DNA of 64,000 nt, from NCBI RefSeq assembly GCF_026210795.1, contig NC_089439.1, positions 4,712,001 through 4,776,000 of the forward strand, in the 5' to 3' direction. Made by a program: the position numbers and the translations under genes. This document shows, piece after piece, positions 1 through 11,577 of this stretch. The notes below the pieces were generated by a model. That model was not told the DNA's origin. It made no database searches and was given only the letters and a program-made list of their open reading frames with translations. This DNA comes from Rhizophagus irregularis (Eukaryota > Glomeromycota > Glomeromycetes > Glomerales > Glomeraceae). Position 1 is the first letter of the stretch; each line of letters begins with the position of its first letter.

Positions 1-1581
1 ATATATTTTTTCTTTTCTTGCAAGATATTTTAGCAATCATGGATCTTGAATATATTAAATCTCATAAGAAGGGGATCTTTATTCTATGCATATATGATTT
101 TAATATCTTTAAATTAAGTTTTGTTGGAAGCTAAAAATTCGAAGATTTACGATGCAATGTGTAACGGAATAAACGCCTTCAAATTAAGGCATTTTCGCTG
201 ACCCATTTAGAAATTTTTGAAAGAGAATATCTGATGATCTGTAAACATCCATCTGAATATTTGATCGGATGACGTGATGAATTATCTAAAAAAGGAATAC
301 AAGCGTTTTCTCACGAAAATGAAATAGATAAAAAAAGCTAATTATTAATTAGAGTTTATGATTACGTATTAATTGTCCATTATTTATTTGTAGGGCCGTT
401 ACTTTGTCGTCATTTTAATTTTTAATTTTTATTATTTCTCTTTATCAAATAGGTTAAAATGTCCTAATAACATCACGAGTTGAAATTTCTTGTCTTCAAA
501 AATACTGAGCAAAGTCAGTTTTAATCATACGAGATATTTTTCTCGTTCGGGTTAGTTAACGGTTTCACGATCTATTCTATATTGACTTGATCAAGATTCA
601 AGACTTCATATCTCTCAATTATACTTTTCGGTTTAGATTTCAGCTATCCCGAGTCGTGGGCTTGCAGAGCTGATTGTATTTATTTTGATTAATTTGATCG
701 CGCTTTTTTTTGGATTGCCACTTTCATTTTTATCTTGAGCTTGACATAAAATAAATATGATTAAATATAACAGTTTTCATCATATAATTGATCTAATACA
801 ACATAATTTTTACATTTTTCTGAAAGTATTTTCGTACTTTGTGGTCTTGTACACCTTTATTAATAAAAATTAAAGATAATTGTTTGTTTTGTGTAATTTC
901 ACGTTGCAGAAGATTATTAGACTCCCCAAACGGGTTTTAATGTTAAACCTATCAAGAAGCCCCAAACTTACAAGTAAAACCTGCACACCCTTAATGAATA
1001 ATAGTATACACACCTACTAATCAGTTGTTCTATTATCAGTTTATATCGCATCATTTACATTTTTAAAATTAGTAACTCTCCTATATTTCTGTCTTCTTCC
1101 TCTGGGATATTATAAAATTCTGAGAGGTGAATCGTCGAGTCCAAACTACAAGAGAACTTTGCACGGAAGTCATACCACAAACATCACGCAGGTTATCAAA
1201 TCCCTAACAACGCAACCTCTTTAACGAGACCACATTTTTCTGTTATAATAAATATTTCAGAATATGAAAATTATAATTATAATTATAATTGGTAAAAAAA
1301 AAATTTCCTTTATAAACAGAATTGATACGAAGTATTTATATGAATTTACAAAAGAATCCATATTCTCGAAACCTATTACTTGATAAGCAACTTTTTCACG
1401 ATTTAAATTTTTTTTTTATGGTATACCGTTAAACTTTAAAAACAGGCTTTACATGCATAGCCAGAATTCGAGTAATCAGTTATACAAAAAAGTTAGGATC
1501 ATCGGTTTCCCAAATATAAATTGTGCATTTATTTTTTTTTTTGTTTCGAAATTCAATAAATTTTTAAATTTGTTTATAACT
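1..1581. other. AT-rich flank, no gene recognised
   Basis: I see no convincing coding exon on either strand in this stretch. It holds poly-A and poly-T runs, an (AATTAT)n-like run near 1270-1290 and isolated patches of higher GC around 1080-1230 that do not read as an exon. The last 130 bases resemble the stretch upstream of the second trefoil/aerolysin copy near 2980-3060, so they belong to the duplicated 5' flank of that gene pair. Confidence 0.5.
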
Positions 1582-2916
1582 ATGAAAATAAAGTACTGTG
1601 TTTTTCTACTCTTTATAATTTCTACATACGGTAATTTAATCCCTAACAATAGGGTTATCACAGATTCCGAAGATTTTAATTTGATAGAAGGAATAACATA
1701 TAAAATAGTTCATTCAAATTCAGGCTTAAGCTTGGATAGTAACGGTAATGGAGTTTATACTAGTTCTATTTCTAGTCCGTATCAATATTGGTCATTAAAA
1801 AAGGCTGATGGTAATAAGTATAATATCATAAGTTTAAAATCTGGTATGAATTTAGATAGTAACGGTCAAACCGCATATATAAGTGTTCCGAAACATAATT
1901 CTATTTTTAATCCATATCAACATTGGATGTTTACAAAGATTGATAATGATACTTATAATATTATTCATCCAGTATCTCGGAATTTGGATGGCAATGGTAA
2001 GGAAGTTTATATCAGTAGTCCTGAAGATAATTCCAAAGTAAATCCTTATCAACATTGGTTATTTGAACCTAGTAATTATAATTTAACCGCAACAGTAATG
2101 GATTTTACATATCCTCCAGATATAAAAGATAATTTGGATAAATATAAGTCACGCGTTAACCTTTTAAGCGGTAATTTTGTTTTTGAAAATTATGCAAATG
2201 CAACAATAGAACAAACTATCGATAGAATTGAAACAAAATCAAATATTTTTACTTTGGAAATCAGAAAATCAGATTCATTTCAATTTACAATAAATATTGA
2301 CGTGAAGGTTGATCTTGGTATATATATTCTCCAAACTTTGGGAATAAACACAGGGTTTATAGAAGGTACTGGTGGGATTAAATTTGCGTTTTCTTCAAAA
2401 CATGAGAAAGTATATAGGGAAACTGTATCAGAAACGGTTTCATATAATGTTAATCAGAAAATAATCATACCACCCCTTAATTCGGTAAAAGTTAATAGCA
2501 CGATAGATAAGATTAGTATTCGCGTACCATTTAAAGCAAAGATTAGAGTTAATGGAAAAGCAGACAGATTAGATGAGAATGGAAGAATTGTTTCAATGAC
2601 CGATGTTGAGATTAATGCACTTAGATGTTATCTTCGAAAGGAAAAATATGAAACAAAAAATATAACAGTTGAAGGAAATTATCTTATTGTTGATACCAGT
2701 GGTACTTTGGAAGTAGAAGGTTATGGATTTGATACAAGAATTGAAACATATCCTATCTCCCAGACCCCGATCCAGCCGACCCCTCCTCCGAATATCTCTT
2801 ACTTCTCCTACTTCATACTTTACATCGCGCTTATCATATTTACATCTTTTATTGCATATTATTTTATAAAATCATATTTAAACAAAGTAAATGATGAATA
2901 CGTTAGAATACCTTAG
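1582..2916 (+). CDS. secreted/membrane trefoil plus aerolysin-like protein, copy 1
   Basis: Single-exon gene of 444 codons. The frame is open from 1453, but I choose the ATG at 1582 because it opens a typical hydrophobic signal peptide (about residues 1-17) and because the second copy has an ATG at the matching point. Residues about 40-163 form three repeats of a ricin-B-type beta-trefoil, each with LDxNG and a Q-x-W (QYW at 68-70, QHW at 113-115 and 157-159). Residues about 170-385 have the Ser/Thr-rich alternating beta pattern of aerolysin/ETX-MTX2 pore-forming modules. Fungal lectins joining these two folds are known. A hydrophobic segment at about 404-430 followed by a short charged tail suggests membrane anchoring, which is unusual for that family. 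Fold assignment is by pattern; function is not shown. Confidence 0.82.
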   Translation: MKIKYCVFLLFIISTYGNLIPNNRVITDSEDFNLIEGITYKIVHSNSGLSLDSNGNGVYTSSISSPYQYWSLKKADGNKYNIISLKSGMNLDSNGQTAYISVPKHNSIFNPYQHWMFTKIDNDTYNIIHPVSRNLDGNGKEVYISSPEDNSKVNPYQHWLFEPSNYNLTATVMDFTYPPDIKDNLDKYKSRVNLLSGNFVFENYANATIEQTIDRIETKSNIFTLEIRKSDSFQFTINIDVKVDLGIYILQTLGINTGFIEGTGGIKFAFSSKHEKVYRETVSETVSYNVNQKIIIPPLNSVKVNSTIDKISIRVPFKAKIRVNGKADRLDENGRIVSMTDVEINALRCYLRKEKYETKNITVEGNYLIVDTSGTLEVEGYGFDTRIETYPISQTPIQPTPPPNISYFSYFILYIALIIFTSFIAYYFIKSYLNKVNDEYVRIP

Positions 2917-3176
2917 CATAATAATTTATTGTATAACTGATAATGTAATTTATAAACTTTTGTCTTTTAATAATATAAGCGATTAGTTCAGTTATACAAA
3001 AAATAGGTAAAAGGCTTGGATCAACCGGATAATTTGATTCCGTCATTAGGACATACAAATAGAATAAAGTTTCTTTTGACAAGTGTAACATGATACCGAT
3101 TTTCATTATTTAAAATGCACTCTCATTTTTTTTTTTTTGGTTCACATAAAAACTTAAATTTTAAATTTTTGTAACC
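2917..3176. other. intergenic spacer with duplicated 5' flank
   Basis: This spacer between the tandem pair contains a degraded copy of the stretch before the first gene: the pattern CAGTTATACAAAAAA occurs near 1476-1492 and near 2990-3002, each followed by a related GGATCA motif. The duplication unit therefore included 5' flanking DNA. No gene seen. Confidence 0.55.
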
Positions 3177-4501
3177 ATGAAAATAAAATATGGTGTTTTT
3201 CTTTTTTTATAATTTCTGCCCATAGTAATTTAATCCCTAATAATAGGGTTATCACAGATTCCGATTCTACAAAAGATTTTAATTTGATAGAAGGAATCAC
3301 GTATAAAGTAATTCATTCAAAGTCAGGTTCAAACTTGGATAGCAATGGTGATGGTATCTATATTAGTTCTGCATCTAATCCATATCAATATTGGTCATTG
3401 AGGAAAGCTGCTGATGATAATCGTTATAATATTGTAAACTTAAAATCTGGTATGAATTTAGACAGTAACGGTCAAACAGCGTATATCAGTGCTCCTAAAC
3501 ATAATTCTATTTTTAACCCGTATCAACATTGGATGTTTACAAAGATAGATGATGATGCTTTTAATATTATTCATCCAAAATCTCGAAATTTAGACGGCAA
3601 TGGTAAAAATGTTTATATCAGTAGTCCTGGAGATAATTCCAAAGTAAATCCTTATCAATATTGGTTATTTGAACCTAGTAATTATAATATAAGCGCAACA
3701 GTAATGGATTTTACGTATCCTCCAGATATAAAAGATAATTTGGATAAATATAAGTCACGCGTTAACCTTTTAAGTGGTAATTTTGTTTTTGAAAATTATG
3801 CAAATGCAACAATAGAACAAACTATCGATAGAATTGAAACAAAATCAAATATTTATTCTTTGGAAATAAGAAAATCAGAATCATTTGAATCTACAAAATA
3901 TGTTGGTATGGATTTTCATCTTGGTATGCCTATTCTCGAAATATTGGGGATAAATACGAGATTTGTTGGTGGAATTAAAAGTACATTTCGTTCAAATCAT
4001 GATGAAGTATACAGGGAATCCGTATCAGAAACGGTTTCATATCATATTGGTCAAAAAATTATCGTACCACCCCTTAATTCGGTAAAAGTTAACAGCACTA
4101 TAGATAAGGTTAGTATTCACGTACCATTTAAAGCAAAAATTCGAATTAATGGAAAAGCAGACAGATTAGATGAGAATGGAAGAATTGTTTCAATGACCGA
4201 TGTTGAGATTAATGCACTTAGATGTTATCTTCGAAAGGAAAATTATGAAACTAAAAATATAACAGTTGAAGGAGATTATCTTATTGTTGATACTAGTGGT
4301 ACTTTGGAAGTAGAAGGTTATGGATTTGATACAAGAATTGAAACATATCCTATCCCTCAGACTCCGAAGGACCAGCCTTCGAATTCGAATACCTCCTACT
4401 TTTTCTTGCTTTATATCGCGTTTATTATAATTATACCCTTTATTGCATACTTTATGAAAACATATTTAAACGAATCAGAAGGATACGATAGAATACCATA
4501 G
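3177..4501 (+). CDS. trefoil plus aerolysin-like protein, copy 2, frame break in signal peptide
   Basis: Tandem paralog of the gene just upstream, with the same order: trefoil repeats, aerolysin-like module, C-terminal hydrophobic segment and charged tail. It differs mainly in the strand region around 3880-4010. The ATG at 3177 matches the upstream copy, but a T-rich run near 3195-3208 is one base shorter than the equivalent stretch of copy 1, so this start runs into a stop at once. The rest is open to the stop at 4499-4501, and the first in-frame ATG afterwards is at 3284, which would give a product lacking a signal peptide. It may be a recent pseudogene, a cytosolic form, or an assembly error in a homopolymer. 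Confidence 0.72.
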
Positions 4502-6026
4502 TATAATTGTAGTACATTCCTACTGATTTTAGAAACTTATGTATTTTTACTTTATTTGTAATATATAAATATATATATGTGAAATATCATCTTTTTTTCA
4601 ATAAAGAATATTTTGCTATCTGTTCCTATAGTCCAGGACTAGTTTGTAAATATTAAATAAAAATTGTAAATTCAACTAATTCAATTGTTCGAACGATTGT
4701 TTAATTTCGATCAATCTATCTGATGAATCAATAAATGCTATCTCATATCGCCAATAAAAGACGCTTTGGTTCCCTCAAACTATTCTTGTTATTCTGTGTT
4801 TAGTCGGTAAATTAGATAAAATCTGAAAAAATTAATCTGATATTAATCCCGCAATTTTTAAATAATAAAATGATTTTTATCAAAATAGGTACACTTTATT
4901 AAAGTATAAAACAAAATATATATGAAATCGACTTTAACTGCTACTGTAGCACGCTCAAAAACCCTCTTTTGATCTCCATAAAAAAAATAAAATAAAATAA
5001 AAAGTAATTTACATAACTTGATTTGACAACTTAGTTTGACTAATATAAACTCATGAATACGCAAAACTAATATTGGCAATTTAGCTTCATTCGTTTCATT
5101 CTAATTGTTTCATTTCTTTGATTTGATGGATTTCATCCATCTGATGAATCAATTAATGCTATCTCGTAATGGAGGAATCGTTAGACGATACAGAACCATT
5201 TTTCTCCTATTAATTTATTCGAACTATTCTGTATTTAACTGGATAAGCAAACAGATTTTTTGTTAGAATAAGGACGATTTATTAAATATAATATAAATTC
5301 TTCAACTTTACCTACTGCATTCCGTGAACTTCATTTTCGTCTCAGCAAAAATATATTAATTTTTTCACACGTCTTTTTCCTCCATTTTTTCAACAAGAAA
5401 GGGTGACATATTTGTATGATCAACATCTTTTTCTAATGTTTCCTAATGTTTCTAATTAATATTTTGTTGACAACTTATTTTGATCGATAGTAAATCCAAG
5501 AACACATTGATGCTCATTTGTTTCATTCTAATTGCGCTTTATTCTTTGATGATTTGACATTATTATCTACCAGAACTTTGGAAGCTCACTTCATTTGACA
5601 ATATCGGTATTATACTTCAAAAATCACGAGCACCTTCTAACGAATAATCCGAGCATCATAAGCTCAAGCGACTTAAATAGGTTAGCTTTTTTTATCTAGT
5701 AAAGCTAGGAACTAATTTATTTAATATCATGATCAAATTAAATAAATTATAATTATTTTTATTATTTTTTTTTAACTGGCTTTACCCGTAATTGAGTTAT
5801 TGTAAAACAAGTTAAAATTGTTCTGTTCTATCGCTATGTTGAAAAAAAAAAAAATTAATCACGTGCAAGGTTGCACAGCATTTATCAATCTTTTTTTTTA
5901 CATCAGGAAAAAGCTTTTATTAATAATAATAATTAAACTACTTTTTTTAAACTACTTTTTTTTTGGTTTCCTATTTATATAAATATATATTTTTTTTTTG
6001 AAAAGAAAACAATACAGGATAGAAAT
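4502..6026. repeat. degenerate tandem duplication, period about 425 bp, no gene
   Basis: No gene is seen. Several landmarks occur twice in the same order: CTGATGAATCAATAAATGCT near 4720 and a near copy at 5141; TATTCTGTGTTTA near 4790 and TATTCTGTATTTA near 5225; and a TTTCATTCTAATTG motif near 5094 and 5521. This indicates an old tandem duplication of roughly 425 bp (about 4700-5110 and 5125-5545). The remainder (5550-6026) is AT-rich low-complexity sequence. Confidence 0.55.
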
Positions 6027-6727
6027 TTAATATGGAAAGTATCTATGAACCGTTTTGATCAGAATGGATTTCCGTTCCAGTTTCTTTGGGATAAAACTCA
6101 ACTTTACTTCTTTGTCATAAGCGGTTGAAGAATTATTTGGTTTAGGCTCCATGATAGGAAACTTAATATAATTTTGTCTAGTCATGGAGTAATCAAGTCG
6201 AGGAAGCACCGCCTCGGGATTAAAAGGAGCGACAAGTGTGTTAATAGGGTAAGTCTTTTGAATTATGTACGTTCCTTTCTCATTATTTACATCTCCATCG
6301 CCGTCTCCTATTTCATTACTTGCAGTACCATTTTGATTAGGAGGAGGTCTTGGTGCGGCTACACGGCCTTGACGCGCAAATAAACTGGAATTTATGATAA
6401 ATTTGTGAGTATATTTTTTTTTTTAAAAAAAAAATGAAACATATTCTTTTATAAAGCAAAATAATCAAAAAATATTTTATTTACCGATCATGAACTTGTT
6501 TTTCGGTCAACAAATAAATCCCGCATTCTTGTAACTTTAGGGCTGCTTCTTTTGTTTTTCTAGCTGCTGGCCCAAGAATTTCGTCTATTATTTCATATCG
6601 GCTCCTCAACTATATAAATTTTTTTAAAAAAAGAATTTTATGGTGATAGAAACAATTAAATTTTTGATTTTTGATTTTATTTATTATTATTATTTTTTTT
6701 CTTTATTAAACTTACTTTTTTGACCAT
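6027..6727 (-). CDS. small three-exon protein, possible divergent HTH family member
   Basis: Spliced gene predicted from phase and splice signals: exon 1 6727-6716 (MVKK), exon 2 6609-6485, exon 3 6384-6027; 495 coding bases, 164 residues, every junction in frame. Exon 2 encodes a helical stretch ending in TEKQVHDR, and the intron splits the last Arg codon (CG/T). The same motif and the same phase-2 intron occur in the Myb-like genes of this window (SKQIRQR and relatives), so this may be a single-domain divergent member; that is an inference. Exon 3 has a Pro/Asn-rich segment and then a basic C-terminus. No signal peptide or membrane segment. Function unknown. Confidence 0.65.
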
Positions 6728-8164
6728 TTTTCCTTATGTTTAGAAAAGTAGATGAAAAAAATATTCTTTTAAGAAGGAAAAGAAAGAACACAGGATATAA
6801 TCCCCCATCCTAATAATAATTCTTGTTCTATGATATTTATGAAACATTTGAATACTCTAAAAATGTAGTACATCAAAAAAAAAAATAATGGTTTCCATTA
6901 TCCATTATTCATTATCCATTTTCAAATAATAATGTGGTTCTCCTTTTTTGCTAATTACTGGATCTAAATATTTATGATTTGCGCACGTAATCCGTCAGTG
7001 TATCAAACTTTATCATATCTAATATTAAAGATAAACACAAGAATAAACATTAACAATGTATTAAAAAAAAAATTTATAATAATAAACATTATTTTCATTG
7101 TTAATGAATACAAATAAGTATATGTAAATTTATATGTATTTACTTTAAATCTCTTTTCAATTTATTCTATTATTGAGTCAGCTTCCCCGCCTTCTACGCC
7201 ATAAAATCTAATATGTGAGAAAATATTGTACATATTCCCCTTAAAGCTTCTATAAAAAGTAGAAGTTGAATGAAAGCATATCTATGTTGCGTAATATCGT
7301 GATGATTTACATATTTTTATTATGCTTTTAGATTTAGTACTGATTTAGTATAGTCTGTGAGTGATGATTATATGATCGACAAACAAACAAATATTAGGTT
7401 TATTATGTTTCATTATGTCATTCCCATGGCTCAGTAAAAAAAATTTATTATTAAGTTGGGTACACAAATGTAATTATACAGTAAGTGAGTCACATTTAAA
7501 TCAAAAAGTATGGTCTAAAATATACGAGGTTTTCAAAAAACCAAATTCTTAAAATGTGAAATTAAACTATCTATAAACTTGCTGTAAAAAATTGATCCAT
7601 GTTTCAATGATGAGGTGAAATATTTTAAATATATTAATTGGTTTGCTGCGGTTTTATAAATCTGATCGATAAATTTCGGTGCCCTTAACATGTAAATTTC
7701 ACGTGATTATTTCTCTAAAGATCGATAGATTCGATAGACTGATAATCTGTTCGCATATACTTACAGGGTGACAAATAGGTAAATACGGTATTGATAACGT
7801 GATCTCATGGTCGTTGACGGTTAGACAGCACATCCCATTTTGCAAATTGATTATAAGCGATAATCTGATGTAGAAAAGCGCGTCAAGTATACAACAATTT
7901 ACTATCGGGATACTTTATTCACTCTGAACTTGCTGATGCTTTGCGAACTTATATTGAATATTGATAACTTTTGATATACTGGCGAAACAATCAGAATATG
8001 AAGCAAAGTAGCAAGTATATTATAAGATCTTTATTTTCATAAATGGAAACACAACGCATACATAGATACTTGCCTGTTATTATTTATTGGTTTGTTAATT
8101 TGAGAAGTAAATATGACCTCGTCTTACTAGAAACAAAAGTTTAACAACTTATATTGAAGGAGCA
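6728..8164. other. no gene recognised
   Basis: AT-rich sequence with poly-T and poly-A runs; neither strand shows a coding-like stretch with splice signals. The first 100 bases are the likely promoter side of the minus-strand gene ending at 6727. Confidence 0.5.
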
Positions 8165-9145
8165 ATGGCAATTATATCTAAGTTGACAGTCTTTTTTTTA
8201 TTTATCTACAACATTATTGCTAACAGAATATAGTCCCATTGTAAATATAATTTGAGATTATGGAAACCAATTATTTTGGATTTAGGATTAGGAGTAAATG
8301 TACAAATACTTAATCAATTTTGGCATTTCTTGGCGATTAATAATTTTTAAGATATGTACCAGGAGGACTTGTTACTTGTACAATCAAAAGAACGGGGTTG
8401 TTGTTGTTGGCAAACGTTGTATACGATCCACTGCTTTTATTTTTTCCTTTTTTGATTTCGTTTGATTTCGATTCTTCTTGTACTAATATATCTCATTGAG
8501 CACATACGGTCGCTTGGAGATCTGTATACTCCCGGTTACTGAAGTGATCATGCGATGTATTTTTAAGGTTTTATTTGGAGATTCCTGTATAAAGGTCTAC
8601 TGGTCCTGGAGGAGGGGTCGGTTATGTACCTTCCTTTATACGCGTAGGAATTTTCTGGATAGCTCCTATTATCTTTTTTAATCACTCTTTCATCTCTCCT
8701 TAGATTATTATCAATAGCATTTAATTGATGTATTTCTTAATATTTTTTTTCCTTTTTTTTTGATTTTATTATCATAATTTTTTCCTATCACAGTTCTTTT
8801 TCATTCTGCAATAGCATTTAATTGATGTATTTATTTTTCATATTTCCTTTCCCTTTTTTTTTTTGATTTTATTATCATAATTCATTTTCCTATCACAATT
8901 CTTTTTCATTCTACAGTATAAAGCTTACTGAGTAAACCTATTTACTCACATTGTTACGTTTTTCTTTTAAATATGTAGGAGGAATATCAGGAAAATCATT
9001 CATGATCATCATCAAAAAGTGGATAATGTTGAAGAAGTTACGCCATCTCTCCCTATACGTACGTATTTTTCGCTAGGTATGCTCGAGGGTTTGGAGCTTG
9101 CTGTACGTAAAATAGATTCAGGAACTGTTCAATTATTATATTTTA
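8165..9145 (+). pseudogene. coding-like fragments of a possible decayed membrane-protein gene
   Basis: Several short plus-strand pieces look coding but do not join into one frame. A signal-peptide-like start at 8165 (MAIISKLTVFFLFIYN) hits a stop within 23 codons. An open piece after an AAG acceptor near 8342 has Gly/Val-rich character. A piece near 8596-8700 contains Gly-rich and hydrophobic stretches. A piece after the TAG at about 8979 encodes about 50 residues with several charged ones. The gene is not recognised; it may be a pseudogene or a multi-exon gene whose joins I cannot see. Confidence 0.3.
8711..8918. repeat. tandem duplication, about 105-bp unit x2
   Basis: Two adjacent copies start with CAATAGCATTTAATTGATGT (near 8713 and 8811). 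Each runs through a poly-T stretch, TGATTTTATTATCATAATT and CCTATCACA, and ends TTCATTCT. They differ mostly in T-run length, which suggests a fairly recent duplication. Confidence 0.8.
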
Positions 9146-9913
9146 TTGTATCCAACTTTTACTAATTTATGGCTTCTTTATTTTAGAATATGCAAATACA
9201 GCAAAGGAATAATCGTTTAAATATCTGGAGATAAAGAAGAATTTCAACATATATGATCATTTGATGAAATTTCTGATCTCATCATCACTTATGCCATTTG
9301 TAATATTACCTTGCCTTTGGGAATTAGGAGATATGGAGTAGCTCAGAATCCACGACGACTATAAAGTCTATCTTTCCCTCGCTTTCAACATTACTTTATC
9401 TATATATTATAAACAACTGGATCTAAAATGCATAAAGAAAGCTTCAAAAATTATCTACCCGTTATGATTTATCCTTTTATTCTTTATATTTTTATCGTAA
9501 TATTCTTTCTTATTTTGTTATTTCTTATAGATTTTTTATCATAAATTATAAATTATTAGAATTTTATATTATTATATATTTTATTCTATATAGTCCAATT
9601 CGGATTTAAATTTGACTTAGAATTGGGTTAACTCTAACAAACTTAAAAAGCAATACCTATCGTTATACATTCAAATTTCTATTCGTGGTGATAAGACAGA
9701 TTAAAGATATGTCAACAGAAATAAAAAATGTGGATAAAAATTTGTGATGAAAACAATAATAGTTTCCCTATTTCCAATTTTTGATACGCCAATGTGATTT
9801 CGATTATTATTAAATTCAATAAACAATAATCTTTAATCATTTAAAGGATTTAACATAATAATGTTTTTAGATTCTTGCTACCCGATTCTAATAAAGAATA
9901 AAAAAAAAGAAAA
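9146..9913. other. no gene recognised
   Basis: AT-rich intergenic sequence. Nothing beyond short open stretches is seen. Confidence 0.5.
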
Positions 9914-10085
9914 TCAATTACCTGTATAAATTGAAAGTAAATTAATATTATAATATTTTAATGTAAAATTACGATATCGAGTAACATATTTATGGATAAA
10001 TGTTTTTTTTTGATTTGTGCAAAGTAATGCGACATTTTGGCATTCAGGTACAGGTTTGATGTGGCGATCTTTAGACACAGTACTG
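9914..10085 (-). pseudogene. coding-like fragment, unrecognised
   Basis: The minus strand is open over about 55 codons with mixed, coding-like composition (Cys, Lys, Tyr and Arg in a pattern such as CTNQKKTFIHKYVTRYRN). No start with a clear context and no partner exons are evident. It could be a transposase or gene remnant; I cannot assign it. Confidence 0.25.
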
Positions 10086-10214
10086 TACATACATAGTATA
10101 CGCATGCATTTATATGTAAATTTGATAATAAATGCTATTAAATTATCTTTTATTTCAGTGTATCATAGGACAAACACCGATAAATAAGAGAGATAAATTA
10201 TGAAAGGATTGATC

Positions 10215-10530
10215 AAAAAAAATTTTTCTTTTTTCTTCAAATAAAATAAAAATTCTTTTTTTATTTAGTATAAATAATAAATATAAAATCAATAAAATAA
10301 AAATATTTTTTTGTTTGTTTTTAGTATAAATAATAAATATAAAATAAAATATATTTTTTTTTTGTTTTAGTATAAATGTATAAATAATAACAAATATAAA
10401 AATATTTTTTTTTTGTTTTTAATATAAAAATGATAGGAAATTAGGAATTAATAAATAAAATTGTTTTTTTTTGTTTTATAATTTAATAAAATAAAAATTT
10501 TTTTGTTATAATATATAGAATTAAAATATA
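10215..10530. repeat. degenerate AT-rich tandem repeat, about 60-bp unit
   Basis: About five imperfect units of an A-rich half (AGTATAAATAATAAATATAA) followed by a poly-T half ending TTGTTTTT. Unit length and T-run length vary. It is non-coding and lies downstream of the minus-strand repeat-tail gene. Confidence 0.65.
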
Positions 10531-10801
10531 TACACAAACTTTGTCGTTTCATACCAGCCAGTGGTACTATTTTTATAAATTTTTTGAATTTTTTTTTTTT
10601 AAAAAATTAAAATAAAGATAATAATAATTAACAAAATAAAAGGATTTGAATAAAATTAAACGATGGAACAAAGGTTTTTTAAGTAACTTTGATTATGATT
10701 TTGTTGTGTAGTATAAGCAAAAGAATACTTGATTCATAATCACATCGATGCGTATTCTGAACAATATGAACAGTCTGAACGGTCTGAACGGCCCGGACAG
10801 T

Positions 10802-11577
10802 CTAACTAGCCTGAGCATTCTGAGCCGCCTGAACATTCTGAGCATTTTGAGCAGCTTGAGCATTCTGAACATTCTGAGCGTTCTGAGCAGCTTGAACATT
10901 CTGAACATTCTGAGCATTTTGAGCAGCTTGAGCATTCTGAACATTCTGAGCGTTCTGAGCAGCTTGAACATTCTGAACATTCTGAGCATTTTGAGCAGCT
11001 TGAGTATTCTGAACATTCTGAGCGTTCTGAGCAGCTTGAACATTCTGAACATTCTGAGCATTCTGAGCAGCTTGAACATTCTGAACATTCTGAGCATTTT
11101 GAGCAGCTTGAGCATTCTGAACATTCTGAGCATTCTGTTCAAAACGCCTCAAACTAACGATAAAAATGAAGAGAAATAGCATATACTTTCTTTTTTAGAT
11201 TTTTATATTATGTATTATACCTGCTTAATAACTTTATTTAAAGTACATGTGAATAATATAACCATACTAACGATACATCATACCCGAAGTGATAGGAAAA
11301 TCCCATGTATAAATAAAAAAAAAAGAAATATTATCTTACCGGACACTAACTTTCTTGCGGGTGATCAAATTATCCAAGTGTTTTGTATTATCTAAAACCC
11401 ACTTGTATTTATCTGGATAAGATAGATTTAGGTCTACTTGTTCAATAACTTCATCGATTAATTGATCAATTGTACAATTTGTATGTTTCTATATATTTTT
11501 TTAAAAAAAAGCGATTAAAAAAAAAATGTTGATAAATAAATAAAATGAACATCTTTCATTTAACTCACATCTGACAT
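10802..11577 (-). CDS. three-exon protein with Asn/Ala/Gln/Val repeat tail
   Basis: Predicted exons: 11577-11569 (MSD), 11488-11340, 11153-10802; 510 coding bases, 169 residues, all junctions in frame. Exon 2 encodes an acidic helical domain ending in ITRKKVSVR, with a phase-2 intron inside the final Arg codon. This is the same place and phase as in the neighbouring 6.0-kb gene and the Myb-like genes. Exon 3 is almost wholly a repeat of QNAQNVQ and QAAQ units (about residues 58-165) coded by a 9-bp sub-repeat in a 36-bp higher-order unit. Splicing decides the true frame, because the repeat is open in other frames on both strands. The tail is low-complexity, probably disordered or coiled-coil. 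Function unknown. Confidence 0.6.
10815..11139. repeat. nested 9-bp / 36-bp minisatellite inside a gene
   Basis: On the plus strand the basic unit is like CATTCTGAA, CATTCTGAG, CGTTCTGAG and CAGCTTGAG, arranged in a 36-bp higher-order repeat of about nine copies. All units are multiples of three, so copy-number change keeps the host frame. Alternate frames would give Leu/Ile/Ser-rich or Leu/Arg/Met-rich products. Confidence 0.85.

Noticed and set aside
5800..6000. Repeated poly-T/poly-A blocks as a possible origin of replication
   Set aside because: AT-richness is not distinctive in this window, and no origin consensus can be claimed.
10693..11179. Two long open frames across the 9/36-bp repeat in other frames (Leu/Arg/Met-rich minus, Leu/Ile/Ser-rich plus)
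   Set aside because: They are by-products of a stop-free repeat. Splicing from upstream exons selects a different frame.
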